Assembly (NCBI GenBank): GCA_022605955.1
Contig: JAKCOZ010000585.1
Span: 55,641 to 119,640, forward strand
DNA length: 64,000 nucleotides
Direction of reading: 5' to 3'
Origin: Rallus limicola
Lineage: Eukaryota; Chordata; Aves; Gruiformes; Rallidae
Below are positions 36,635 through 48,994 of this stretch, piece after piece. The translations under genes and the position numbers were made by a program. The first letter of the stretch is position 1. Every line of letters begins with the position of its first letter. Below the pieces are notes generated by a model that saw only the letters and a list, made by a program, of their open reading frames with translations, had not been told where the DNA came from and searched no databases.

Positions 36635-37822
36635 CTGAAACCTCCTAACAGGACACACGAGCAGCCCCTGTCACTTTGGCTCTCAGCCTTTTCCTTTGCC
36701 TGGAAAGAGGGAACATGCCTGGAACCTCCTACGGTGCTTTTCTCGGCCCTAGCAGACTGCAGTTCAAAATATGCTAAACGTCCAGCAATAACTCCCAAAG
36801 TAAAGAAGCTAGGCCTGAAAGGCATAGCTTGTCTGAAACCTCCTAACAGGATACACAAGCAGACCCTGTCACTTTGGCTCTCAGCCTTTTCCTTTGCCTG
36901 GAAAGAGGGAACATGCCTGGAACCTCCTACGGTGCTTTTCTCGGCCCTAGCAGACTGCAATTCAAAACATGCTAAATGTCCAGCAATAACTCCCAAAGTA
37001 AAGAAGCTAGGCCTGAAAGGCATAGCTTGTCTGAAACCTCCTAACAGGACACACGAGCAGCCCCTGTAACTTTAGCTCTCAGCCTTTTCCTTTGCCTGGA
37101 AAGAGGGAACATGCCTGGAACCTCCTACGGTGCTTTTCTCGGGCCTAGCAGACTGCAGTTCAAAACATGCTAAATGTCCAGCAATAACTCCCAAAGTAAA
37201 GAAGCTAGGCCTGAAAGGCATAGCTTGTCTGAAACCTCCTAACAGGACACACGAGCAGCCCCTGTCACTTTGGCTCTCAGCCTTTTCCTTTGCCTGGAAA
37301 GAGGGAACATGCCTGGAACCTCCTACGGTGCTTTTCTCGGCCCTAGCAGACTGCAGTTCAAAACATGCTAAACGTCCAGCAATAACTCCCAAAGTAAAGA
37401 AGCTAGGCCTGAAAGGCATAGCTTGTCTGAAACCTCCTAACATGACACACGAGCAGCCCCTGTCACTTTGGCTCTCAGCCTTTTCCTTTGCCTGGAAAGA
37501 GGGAACATGCCTGGAACCTCCTACGGTGCTTTTCTCGGCCCTAGCAGACTGCAGTTCAAAACATGCTAAACGTCCAGCAATAACTCCCAAAGTAAAGAAG
37601 CTAGGCCTGAAAGGCATAGCTTGTCTGAAACCTCCTAACAGGACACACGAGCAGCCCCTGTCACTTTGGCTCTCAGCCTTTTCCTTTGCCTGGAAAGAGG
37701 GAACATGCCTGGAACCTCCTACGGTGCTTTTCTCGGCCCTAGCAGACTGCAGTTCAAAACATGCTAAACGTCCAGCAATAACTCCCAAAGTAAAGAAGCT
37801 AGGCATGAAAGGCATAGCTTGT
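36635..37822. repeat. Block 22: 6 monomers
   Basis: Types 2-10-12-2-7-2. The first two units resemble block 19 units 4 and 6 (AAAATATGC, ACAAGCAG). Unit 3 is type 12, linking the block to block 21. Confidence 0.91.
37031..37228. repeat. Stop-bearing monomer subtype (type 12), copy 3
   Basis: Same GTAACTTTAG, TCTCGGGCC and AAATGTCC set as the copies in block 21, now across a junction. The preceding monomer is N type with AAATGTCC (36975). Confidence 0.92.
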
Positions 37823-37869
37823 CCTTTTAGGAGGTTTCAGACAAGCTAGGCCTGAAAGGCCTAGCTTGT
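37823..37869. repeat. Foldback junction 22 with palindromic loop
   Basis: X is the CCTTTT form. The loop at 37848-37862 reads AGGCCTGAAAGGCCT, which pairs with itself around GAA. The arm is extended to 34 bp with a 3-base tip and a single T-C mismatch in X. It is the closest to a perfect palindrome in the window. Confidence 0.95.
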
Positions 37870-40839
37870 CTGAAACCTCCTAACAGGACACACGAGCAGA
37901 CCCTGTCACTTTGGCTCTCAGCCTTTTCCTTTGCCTGGAAAGAGGGAACATGCCTGGAACCTCCTACGGTGCTTTTCTCGGCCCTAGCAGACTGCAATTC
38001 AAAACATGCTAAACGTCCAGCAATAACTCCCAAAGTAAAGAAGCTAGGCCTGAAAGGCATAGCTTGGCTGAAACCTCCTAACATGACACACGAGCAGCCC
38101 CTGTCACTTTGGTTCTCAGCCTTTTCCTTTGCCTGGAAAGAGGGAACATGCCTGGAACCTCCTACGGTGCTTTTCTCGGCCCTAGCAGACTGCAGTTCAA
38201 AACATGCTAAACGTCCAGCAATAACTCCCAAAGTAAAGAAGCTAGGCCTGAAAGGCATAGCTTGTCTGAAACCTCCTAACAGGACACACGAGCAGCCCCT
38301 GTCACTTTGGCTCTCAGCCTTTTCCTTTGCCTGGAAAGAGGGAACATGCCTGGAACCTCCTACGGTGCTTTTCTCGGCCCTAGCAGACTGCAGTTCAAAA
38401 CATGCTAAACGTCCAGCAATAACTCCCAAAGTAAAGAAGCTAGGCCTGAAAGGCATAGCTTGTCTGAAACCTCCTAACAGGACACACGAGCAGACCCTGT
38501 CACTTTGGCTCTCAGCCTTTTCCTTTGCCTGGAAAGAGGGAACATGCCTGGAACCTCCTACGGTGCTTTTCTCGGCCCTAGCAGACTGCAGTTCAAAACA
38601 TGCTAAACGTCCAGCAATAACTCCCAAAGTAAAGAAGCTAGGCCTGAAAGGCATAGCTTGTCTGAAACCTCCTAACAGGACACACGAGCAGACCCTGTCA
38701 CTTTGGCTCTCAGCCTTTTCCTTTGCCTGGAAAGAGGGAACATGCCTGGAACCTCCTACGGTGCTTTTCTCGGCCCTAGCAGACTGCAGTTCAAAACATG
38801 CTAAACGTCCAGCAATAACTCCCAAAGTAAAGAAGCTAGGCCTGAAAGGCATAGCTTGTCTGAAACCTCCTAACAGGACACATGAGCAGCCCCTGTCACT
38901 TTGGCTCTCAGCCTTTTCCTTTGCCTGGAAAGAGGGAACATGCCTGGAACCTCCTACGGTGCTTTTCTCGGCCCTAGCAGACTGCAGTTCAAAACATGCT
39001 AAACGTCCAGCAATAACTCCCAAAGTAAAGAAGCTAGGCCTGAAAGGCATAGCTTGTCTGAAACCTCCTAACAGGACACACGAGCAGACCCTGTCACTTT
39101 GGCTCTCAGCCTTTTCCTTTGCCTGGAAAGAGGGAACATGCCTGGAACCTCCTACGGTGCTTTTCTCGGCCCTAGCAGACTGCAGTTCAAAACATGCTAA
39201 ACGTCCAGCAATAACTCCCAAAGTAAAGAAGCTAGGCCTGAAAGGCATAGCTTGTCTGAAACCTCCTAACAGGACACACGAGCAGCCCCTGTCACTTTGG
39301 CTCTCAGCCTTTTCCTTTGCCTGGAAAGAGGGAACATGCCTGGAACCTCCTACGGTGCTTTTCTCAGCCCTAGCAGACTGCAGTTCAAAACATGCTAAAC
39401 GTCCAGCAATAACTCCCAAAGTAAAGAAGCTAGGCCTGAAAGGCATAGCTTGTCTGAAACCTCCTAACATGACACACGAGCAGACCCTGTCACTTTGGTT
39501 CTCAGCCTTTTCCTTTGCCTGGAAAGAGGGAACATGCCTGGAACCTCCTACGGTGCTTTTCTCGGCCCTATCAGACTGCAGTTCAAAACATGCTAAACGT
39601 CCAGCAATAACTCCCAAAGTAAAGAAGCTAGGCATGAAAGGCATAGCTTGTCTGAAACCTCCTAACAGGACACACGAGCAGCCCCTGTCACTTTGGCTCT
39701 CAGCCTTTTCCTTTGCCTGGAAAGAGGGAACATGCCTGGAACCTCCTACGGTGCTTTTCTTGGCCCTAGCAGACTGCAGCTCAAAACATGCTAAACGTCC
39801 AGCAATAACTCCCAAAGTAAAGAAGCTAGGCCTGAAAGGCATAGCTTGTCTGAAACCTCCTAACAGGACACACGAGCAGCCCCTGTCACTTTGGCTCTCA
39901 GCCTTTTCCTTTGCCTGGAAAGAGGGAACATGCCTGGAACCTCCTACGGTGCTTTTCTCGGCCCTAGCAGACTGCAGTTCAAAACATGCTAAACGTCCAG
40001 CAATAACTCCCAAAGTAAAGAAGCTAGGCCTGAAAGGCATAGCTTGTCTGAAACCTCCTAACATGACACACGAGCAGCCCCTGTCACTTTGGTTCTCAGC
40101 CTTTTCCTTTGCCTGGAAAGAGGGAACATGCCTGGAACCTCCTACGGTGCTTTTCTCGGCCCTAGCAGACTGCAGTTCAAAACATGCTAAACGTCCAGCA
40201 ATAACTCCCAAAGTAAAGAAGCTAGGCCTGAAAGGCATAGCTTGTCTGAAAGCTCCTAACAGGACACACGAGCAGCCCCTGTCACTTTGGCTCTCAGCCT
40301 TTTCCTTTGCCTGGAAAGAGGGAACATGCCTGGAACCTCCTACGGTGCTTTTCTCGGCCCTAGCAGACTGCAGTTCAAAACATGCTAAACGTCCAGCAAT
40401 AACTCCCAAAGTAAAGAAGCTAGGCCTGAAAGGCATAGCTTGTCTGAAACCTCCTAACAGGACACACGAGCAGACCCTGTCACTTTGGCTCTCAGCCTTT
40501 TCCTTTGCCTGGAAAGAGGGAACATGCCTGGAACCTCCTACGGTGCTTTTCTCGGCCCTAGCAGACTGCAGTTCAAAACATGCTAAACGTCCAGCAATAA
40601 CTCCCAAAGTAAAGAAGCTAGGCCTGAAAGGCATAGCTTGTCTGAAACCTCCTAACAGGACACACGAGCAGACCCTGTCACTTTGGCTCTCAGCCTTTTC
40701 CTTTGCCTGGAAAGAGGGAACATGCCTGGAACCTCCTACGGTGCTTTTCTCGGCCCTAGCAGACTGCAGTTCAAAACATGCTAAACGTCCAGCAATAACT
40801 CCCAAAGTAAAGAAGCTAGGCATGAAAGGCATAGCTTGT
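37870..40839. repeat. Block 23: 15 monomers with lost internal junction
   Basis: Types 1-3-2-1-1-2-1-2-5-2-2-3-8-1-1. Unit 9 has S (39570) and M (Z at 39630-39644), the pattern of a block end, but X' follows directly at 39652 with no insert. The part before 39651 is class P and the part after is class Q (see summary findings), so two blocks appear fused. Confidence 0.92.
39630..39669. repeat. Fossil block boundary without junction
   Basis: M-type Z 39630-39644, A 39645-39651, X' 39652-39669. The upstream CTATCAG and the downstream class Q series match true boundaries at 42471 and 46327, but the 47-bp insert is absent without leaving extra bases. Confidence 0.85.
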
Positions 40840-40886
40840 CCTGTTAGGAGGTTTCAGACAAGCTAGGCCTGAAAGGCATAGCTTGT
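40840..40886. repeat. Foldback junction 23 (47 bp)
   Basis: Standard insert. Upstream M without S; downstream not N, with GGAACATCC near 40976. Confidence 0.94.
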
Positions 40887-42470
40887 CTGAAACCTCCTAA
40901 CAGGACACACGAGCAGACCCTGTCACTTTGGCTCTCAGCCTTTTCCTTTGCCTGGAAAGAGGGAACATGCCTGGAACATCCTACGGTGCTTTTCTCGGCC
41001 CTAGCAGACTGCAGTTCAAAACATGCTAAACGTCCAGCAATAACTCCCAAAGTAAAGAAGCTAGGCCTGAAAGGCATAGCTTGTCTGAAACCTCCTAACA
41101 GGACACACGAGCAGACCCTGTCACTTTGGCTCTCAGCCTTTTCCTTTGCCTGGAAAGAGGGAACATGCCTGGAACCTCCTACGGTGCTTTTCTCGGCCCT
41201 AGCAGACTGCAGTTCAAAACATGCTAAACGTCCAGCAATAACTCCCAAAGTAAAGAAGCTAGGCCTGAAAGGCATAGCTTGTCTGAAACCTCCTAACAGG
41301 ACACACGAGCAGACCCTGTCACTTTGGCTCTCAGCCTTTTCCTTTGCCTGGAAAGAGGGAACATGCCTGGAACCTCCTACGGTGCTTTTCTTGGCCCTAG
41401 CAGACTGCAGTTCAAAACATGCTAAACGTCCAGCAATAACTCCCAAAGTAAAGAAGCTAGGCCTGAAAGGCATAGCTTGTCTGAAACCTCCTAACAGGAC
41501 ACACGAGCAGACCCTGTCACTTTGGCTCTCAGCCTTTTCCTTTGCCTGGAAAGAGGGAACATGCCTGGAACCTCCTACGGTGCTTTTCTCGGCCCTAGCA
41601 GACTGCAGTTCAAAACATGCTAAACGTCCAGCAATAACTCCCAAAGTAAAGAAGCTAGGCCTGAAAGGCATAGCTTGTCTGAAACCTCCTAACAGGACAC
41701 ATGAGCAGCCCCTGTCACTTTGGCTCTCAGCCTTTTCCTTTGCCTGGAAAGAGGGAACATGCCTGGAACCTCCTACGGTGCTTTTCTCGGCCCTAGCAGG
41801 CTGCAGTTCAAAACATGCTAAACGTCCAGCAATAACTCCCAAAGTAAAGAAGCTAGGCCTGAAAGGCATAGCTTGTCTGAAACCTCCTAACAGGACACAC
41901 GAGCAGACCCTGTCACTTTGGCTCTCAGCCTTTTCCTTTGCCTGGAAAGAGGGAACATGCCTGGAACCTCCTACGGTGCTTTTCTCGGCCCTAGCAGACT
42001 GCAGTTCAAAACATGCTAAACGTCCAGCAATAACTCCCAAAGTAAAGAAGCTAGGCCTGAAAGGCATAGCTTGTCTGAAACCTCCTAACAGGACACACGA
42101 GCAGCCCCTGTCACTTTGGCTCTCAGCCTTTTCCTTTGCCTGGAAAGAGGGAACATGCCTGGAACCTCCTACGGTGCTTTTCTCAGCCCTAGCAGACTGC
42201 AGTTCAAAACATGCTAAACGTCCAGCAATAACTCCCAAAGTAAAGAAGCTAGGCCTGAAAGGCATAGCTTGTCTGAAACCTCCTAACATGACACACGAGC
42301 AGACCCTGTCACTTTGGTTCTCAGCCTTTTCCTTTGCCTGGAAAGAGGGAACATGCCTGGAACCTCCTACGGTGCTTTTCTCGGCCCTATCAGACTGCAG
42401 TTCAAAACATGCTAAACGTCCAGGAATAACTCCCAAAGTAAAGAAGCTAGGCATGAAAGGCATAGCTTGT
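40887..42470. repeat. Block 24: 8 monomers, class P
   Basis: Types 1-1-1-1-2-1-2-5, ending S+M. ACATGAGC at 41700 marks unit 5. Private changes are TAGCAGGCTG (41796) and CCAGGAATAAC (42421). Nearly the same order as block 26. Confidence 0.93.
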
Positions 42471-42517
42471 CCTGTTAGGAGGTTTCAGACAAGCTAGGCC
42501 TGAAAGGCATAGCTTGT
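42471..42517. repeat. Foldback junction 24 (47 bp)
   Basis: Standard insert. Upstream S+M; downstream N. Confidence 0.94.
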
Positions 42518-44695
42518 CTGAAACCTCCTAACAGGACACACGAGCAGACCCTGTCACTTTGGCTCTCAGCCTTTTCCTTTGCCTGGAAAGAGGGAACATG
42601 CCTGGAACCTCCTACGGTGCTTTTCTCGGCCCTAGCAGACTGCAATTCAAAACATGCTAAACGTCCAGCAATAACTCCCAAAGTAAAGAAGCTAGGCCTG
42701 AAAGGCATAGCTTGTGTGAAACCTCCTAACAGGACACACGAGCAGACCCTGTCACTTTGGCTCTCAGCCTTTTCCTTTGCCTGGAAAGAGGGAACATGCC
42801 TGGAACCTCCTACGGTGCTTTTCTCGGCCCTAGCAGACTGCAGTTCAAAACATGCTAAACGTCCAGCAATAACTCCCAAAGTAAAGAAGCTAGGCCTGAA
42901 AGGCATAGCTTGTCTGAAACCTCCTAACAGGACACATGAGCAGCCCCTGTCACTTTGGCTCTCAGCCTTTTCCTTTGCCTGGAAAGAGGGAACATGCCTG
43001 GAACCTCCTACGGTGCTTTTCTCGGCCCTAGCAGACTGCAGTTCAAAACATGCTAAACGTCCAGCAATAACTCCCAAAGTAAAGAAGCTAGGCCTGAAAG
43101 GCATAGCTTGTCTGAAACCTCCTAACAGGACACACGAGCAGACCCTGTCACTTTGGCTCTCAGCCTTTTCCTTTGCCTGGAAAGAGGGAACATGCCTGGA
43201 ACCTCCTACGGTGCTTTTCTCGGCCCTATCAGACTGCAGTTCAAGACATGCTAAACGTCCAGCAATAACTCCCAAAGTAAAGAAGCTAGGCATGAAAGGC
43301 ATAGCTTGTCTGAAACCTCCTAACAGGACACACGAGCAGCCCCTGTCACTTTGGCTCTCAGCCTTTTCCTTTGCCTGGAAAGAGGGAACATGCCTGGAAC
43401 CTCCTACGGTGCTTTTCTTGGCCCTAGCAGACTGCAGTTCAAAACATGCTAAACGTCCAGCAATAACTCCCAAAGTAAAGAAGCTAGGCCTGAAAGGCAT
43501 AGCTTGTCTGAAACCTCCTAACAGGACACACGAGCAGCCCCTGTCACTTTGGCTCTCAGCCTTTTCCTTTGCCTGGAAAGAGGGAACATGCCTGGAACCT
43601 CCTACGGTGCTTTTCTTGGCCCTAGCAGACTGCAGTTCAAAACATGCTAAACGTCCAGCAATAACTCCCAAAGTAAAGAAGCTAGGCCTGAAAGGCATAG
43701 CTTGTCTGAAACCTCCTAACAGGACACACGAGCAGCCCCTGTCACTTTGGCTCTCAGCCTTTTCCTTTGCCTGGAAAGAGGGAACATGCCTGGAACCTCC
43801 TACGGTGCTTTTCTCGGCCCTAGCAGACTGCAGTTCAAAACATGCTAAACGTCCAGCAATAACTCCCAAAGTAAAGAAGCTAGGCCTGAAAGGCATAGCT
43901 TGTCTGAAACCTCCTAACATGACACACGAGCAGCCCCTGTCACTTTGGTTCTCAGCCTTTTCCTTTGCCTGGAAAGAGGGAACATGCCTGGAACCTCCTA
44001 CGGTGCTTTTCTCGGCCCTAGCAGACTGCAGTTCAAAACATGCTAAACGTCCAGCAATAACTCCCAAAGTAAAGAAGCTAGGCCTGAAAGGCATAGCTTG
44101 TCTGAAAGCTCCTAACAGGACACACGAGCAGCCCCTGTCACTTTGGCTCTCAGCCTTTTCCTTTGCCTGGAAAGAGGGAACATGCCTGGAACCTCCTACG
44201 GTGCTTTTCTCGGCCCTAGCAGACTGCAGTTCAAAACATGCTAAACGTCCAGCAATAACTCCCAAAGTAAAGAAGCTAGGCCTGAAAGGCATAGCTTGTC
44301 TGAAACCTCCTAACAGGACACACGAGCAGACCCTGTCACTTTGGCTCTCAGCCTTTTCCTTTGCCTGGAAAGAGGGAACATGCCTGGAACCTCCTACGGT
44401 GCTTTTCTCGGCCCTAGCAGACTGCAGTTCAAAACATGCTAAACGTCCAGCAATAACTCCCAAAGTAAAGAAGCTAGGAATGAAAGGCATAGCTTGTCTG
44501 AAACCTCCTAACAGGACACACGAGCAGACCCTGTCACTTTGGCTCTCAGCCTTTTCCTTTGCCTGGAAAGAGGGAACATGCCTGGAACCTCCTACGGTGC
44601 TTTTCTCGGCCCTAGCAGACTGCAGTTCAAAACATGCTAAACGTCCAGCAATAACTCCCAAAGTAAAGAAGCTAGGCATGAAAGGCATAGCTTGT
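42518..44695. repeat. Block 25: 11 monomers with lost internal junction
   Basis: Types 1-1-2-1-2-2-2-3-8-1-1. Unit 4 has S (43226) and M (Z at 43288-43302) with no insert at 43309/43310. Two consecutive units have TTCTTGGCC (43416, 43612), a duplicated monomer. AGGAATG replaces the Z start near 44475. Confidence 0.92.
43288..43327. repeat. Fossil block boundary without junction
   Basis: M-type Z 43288-43302, A 43303-43309, X' 43310-43327, preceded by CTATCAG. Same arrangement as 39630-39669. TTCAAGACATG near 43243 distinguishes this copy. Confidence 0.85.
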
Positions 44696-44742
44696 CCTGT
44701 TAGGAGGTTTCAGACAAGCTAGGCCTGAAAGGCATAGCTTGT
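44696..44742. repeat. Foldback junction 25 (47 bp)
   Basis: Standard insert. Upstream M without S; downstream not N. Confidence 0.94.
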
Positions 44743-46326
44743 CTGAAACCTCCTAACAGGACACACGAGCAGACCCTGTCACTTTGGCTCTCAGCCTTTT
44801 CCTTTGCCTGGAAAGAGGGAACATGCCTGGAACCTCCTACGGTGCTTTTCTCGGCCCTAGCAGACTGCAGTTCAAAACATGCTAAACGTCCAGCAATAAC
44901 TCCCAAAGTAAAGAAGCTAGGCCTGAAAGGCATAGCTTGTCTGAAACCTCCTAACAGGACACACGAGCAGACCCTGTCACTTTGGCTCTCAGCCTTTTCC
45001 TTTGCCTGGAAAGAGGGAACATGCCTGGAACCTCCTACGGTGCTTTTCTCGGCCCTAGCAGACTGCAGTTCAAAACATGCTAAACGTCCAGCAATAACTC
45101 CCAAAGTAAAGAAGCTAGGCCTGAAAGGCATAGCTTGTCTGAAACCTCCTAACAGGACACACGAGCAGACCCTGTCACTTTGGCTCTCAGCCTTTTCCTT
45201 TGCCTGGAAAGAGGGAACATGCCTGGAACCTCCTACGGTGCTTTTCTCGGCCCTAGCAGACTGCAGTTCAAAACATGCTAAACGTCCAGCAATAACTCCC
45301 AAAGTAAAGAAGCTAGGCCTGAAAGGCATAGCTTGTCTGAAACCTCCTAACAGGACACACGAGCAGACCCTGTCACTTTGGCTCTCAGCCTTTTCCTTTG
45401 CCTGGAAAGAGGGAACATGCCTGGAACCTCCTACGGTGCTTTTCTCGGCCCTAGCAGACTGCAGTTCAAAACATGCTAAACGTCCAGCAATAACTCCCAA
45501 AGTAAAGAAGCTAGGCCTGAAAGGCATAGCTTGTCTGAAACCTCCTAACAGGACACATGAGCAGCCCCTGTCACTTTGGCTCTCAGCCTTTTCCTTTGCC
45601 TGGAAAGAGGGAACATGCCTGGAACCTCCTACGGTGCTTTTCTCGGCCCTAGCAGACTGCAGTTCAAAACATGCTAAACGTCCAGCAATAACTCCCAAAG
45701 TAAAGAAGCTAGGCCTGAAAGGCATAGCTTGTCTGAAACCTCCTAACAGGACACACGAGCAGACCCTGTCACTTTGGCTCTCAGCCTTTTCCTTTGCCTG
45801 GAAAGAGGGAACATGCCTGGAACCTCCTACGGTGCTTTTCTCGGCCCTAGCAGACTGCAGTTCAAAACATGCTAAACGTCCAGCAATAACTCCCAAAGTA
45901 AAGAAGCTAGGCCTGAAAGGCATAGCTTGTCTGAAACCTCCTAACAGGACACACGAGCAGCCCCTGTCACTTTGGCTCTCAGCCTTTTCCTTTGCCTGGA
46001 AAGAGGGAACATGCCTGGAACCTCCTACGGTGCTTTTCTCAGCCCTAGCAGACTGCAGTTCAAAACATGCTAAACGTCCAGCAATAACTCCCAAAGTAAA
46101 GAAGCTAGGCCTGAAAGGCATAGCTTGTCTGAAACCTCCTAACAGGACACACAAGCAGACCCTGTCACTTTGGTTCTCAGCCTTTTCCTTTGCCTGGAAA
46201 GAGGGAACATGCCTGGAACCTCCTACGGTGCTTTTCTCGGCCCTATCAGACTGCAGTTCAAAACATGCTAAACGTCCAGCAATAACTCCCAAAGTAAAGA
46301 AGCTAGGCATGAAAGGCATAGCTTGT
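44743..46326. repeat. Block 26: 8 monomers, class P
   Basis: Types 1-1-1-1-2-1-2-10, ending S+M. The last unit has ACAAGCAG (a CpG to CpA change) with GGTTCTC, where block 24 has type 5. Confidence 0.93.
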
Positions 46327-46373
46327 CCTGTTAGGAGGTTTCAGACAAGCTAGGCCTGAAAGGCATAGCTTGT
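46327..46373. repeat. Foldback junction 26 (47 bp)
   Basis: Standard insert. Upstream S+M; downstream N. Confidence 0.94.
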
Positions 46374-48155
46374 CTGAAACCTCCTAACAGGACACACGAG
46401 CAGACCCTGTCACTTTGGCTCTCAGCCTTTTCCTTTGCCTGGAAAGAGGGAACATGCCTGGAACCTCCTACGGTGCTTTTCTCGGCCCTAGCAGACTGCA
46501 ATTCAAAACATGCTAAACGTCCAGCAATAACTCCCAAAGTAAAGAAGCTAGGCCTGAAAGGCATAGCTTGTCTGAAACCTCCTAACATGACACACGAGCA
46601 GCCCCTTTCACTTTGGTTCTCAGCCTTTTCCTTTGCCTGGAAAGAGGGAACATGCCTGGAACCTCCTACGGTGCTTTTCTCGGCCCTAGCAGACTGCAGT
46701 TCAAAACATGCTAAACGTCCAGCAATAACTCCCAAAGTAAAGAAGCTAGGCCTGAAAGGCATAGCTTGTCTGAAACCTCCTAACATGACACACGAGCAGC
46801 CCCTGTCACTTTGGTTCTCAGCCTTTTCCTTTGCCTGGAAAGAGGGAACATGCCTGGAACCTCCTACGGTGCTTTTCTCGGCCCTAGCAGACTGCAGTTC
46901 AAAACATGCTAAACGTCCAGCAATAACTCCCAAAGTAAAGAAGCTAGGCCTGAAAGGCATAGCTTGTCTGAAACCTCCTAACAGGACACACGAGCAGCCC
47001 CTGTCACTTTGGCTCTCAGCCTTTTCCTTTGCCTGGAAAGAGGGAACATGCCTGGAACCTCCTACGGTGCTTTTCTTGGCCCTAGCAGACTGCAGTTCAA
47101 AACATGCTAAACGTCCAGCAATAACTCCCAAAGTAAAGAAGCTAGGCCTGAAAGGCATAGCTTGTCTGAAACCTCCTAACAGGACACACGAGCAGCCCCT
47201 GTCACTTTGGCTCTCAGCCTTTTCCTTTGCCTGGAAAGAGGGAACATGCCTGGAACCTCCTACGGTGCTTTTCTCGGCCCTAGCAGACTGCAGTTCAAAA
47301 CATGCTAAACGTCCAGCAATAACTCCCAAAGTAAAGAAGCTAGGCCTGAAAGGCATAGCTTGTCTGAAACCTCCTAACATGACACACGAGCAGCCCCTGT
47401 CACTTTGGTTCTCAGCCTTTTCCTTTGCCTGGAAAGAGGGAACATGCCTGGAACCTCCTACGGTGCTTTTCTCGGCCCTAGCAGACTGCAGTTCAAAACA
47501 TGCTAAACGTCCAGCAATAACTCCCAAAGTAAAGAAGCTAGGCCTGAAAGGCATAGCTTGTCTGAAAGCTCCTAACAGGACACACGAGCAGCCCCTGTCA
47601 CTTTGGCTCTCAGCCTTTTCCTTTGCCTGGAAAGAGGGAACATGCCTGGAACCTCCTACGGTGCTTTTCTCGGCCCTAGCAGACTGCAGTTCAAAACATG
47701 CTAAACGTCCAGCCATAACTCCCAAAGTAAAGAAGCTAGGCCTGAAAGGCATAGCTTGTCTGAAACCTCCTAACAGGACACACGAGCAGACCCTGTCACT
47801 TTGGCTCTCAGCCTTTTCCTTTGCCTGGAAAGAGGGAACATGCCTGGAACCTCCTACGGTGCTTTTCTCGGCCCTAGCAGACTGCAGTTCAAAACATGCT
47901 AAACGTCCAGCAATAACTCCCAAAGTAAAGAAGCTAGGCCTGAAAGGCATAGCTTGTCTGAAACCTCCTAACAGGACACACGAGCAGACCCTGTCACTTT
48001 GGCTCTCAGCCTTTTCCTTTGCCTGGAAAGAGGGAACATGCCTGGAACCTCCTACGGTGCTTTTCTCGGCCCTAGCAGACTGCAGTTCAAAACATGCTAA
48101 ACGTCCAGCAATAACTCCCAAAGTAAAGAAGCTAGGCATGAAAGGCATAGCTTGT
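46374..48155. repeat. Block 27: 9 monomers, class Q
   Basis: Types 1-3-3-2-2-3-8-1-1, with TTCTTGGCC at 47073 in unit 4. The tail 2-2-3-8-1-1 also forms the ends of blocks 23 and 25. Ends M without S. Confidence 0.93.
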
Positions 48156-48202
48156 CCTGTTAGGAGGTTTCAGACAAGCTAGGCCTGAAAGGCATAGCTT
48201 GT
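48156..48202. repeat. Foldback junction 27 (47 bp)
   Basis: Standard insert. Upstream M without S; downstream not N. Confidence 0.94.
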
Positions 48203-48994
48203 CTGAAACCTCCTAACAGGACACACGAGCAGACCCTGTCACTTTGGCTCTCAGCCTTTTCCTTTGCCTGGAAAGAGGGAACATGCCTGGAACCTCCTAC
48301 GGTGCTTTTCTCGGCCCTAGCAGACTGCAGTTCAAAACATGCTAAACGTCCAGCAATAACTCCCAAAGTAAAGAAGCTAGGCCTGAAAGGCATAGCTTGT
48401 CTGAAACCTCCTAACAGGACACACGAGCAGACCCTGTCACTTTGGCTCTCAGCCTTTTCCTTTGCCTGGAAAGAGGGAACATGCCTGGAACCTCCTACGG
48501 TGCTTTTCTCGGCCCTAGCAGACTGCAGTTCAAAACATGCTAAACGTCCAGCAATAACTCCCAAAGTAAAGAAGCTAGGCCTGAAAGGCATAGCTTGTCT
48601 GAAACCTCCTAACAGGACACACGAGCAGACCCTGTCACTTTGGCTCTCAGCCTTTTCCTTTGCCTGGAAAGAGGGAACATGCCTGGAACCTCCTACGGTG
48701 CTTTTCTCAGCCCTAGCAGACTGCAGTTCAAAACATGCTAAACGTCCAGCAATAACTCCCAAAGTAAAGAAGCTAGGCCTGAAAGGCATAGCTTGTCTGA
48801 AACCTCCTAACATGACACACGAGCAGCCCCTGTCACTTTGGTTCTCAGCCTTTTCCTTTGCCTGGAAAGAGGGAACATGCCTGGAACCTCCTACGGTGCT
48901 TTTCTCGGCCCTATCAGACTGCAGTTCAAAACATGCTAAACGTCCAGCAATAACTCCCAAAGTAAAGAAGCTAGGAATGAAAGGCATAGCTTGT
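48203..48994. repeat. Block 28: 4 monomers
   Basis: Types 1-1-1-3, ending S with AGGAATG in Z. The same end, including AGGAATG, occurs at block 32. Confidence 0.93.
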
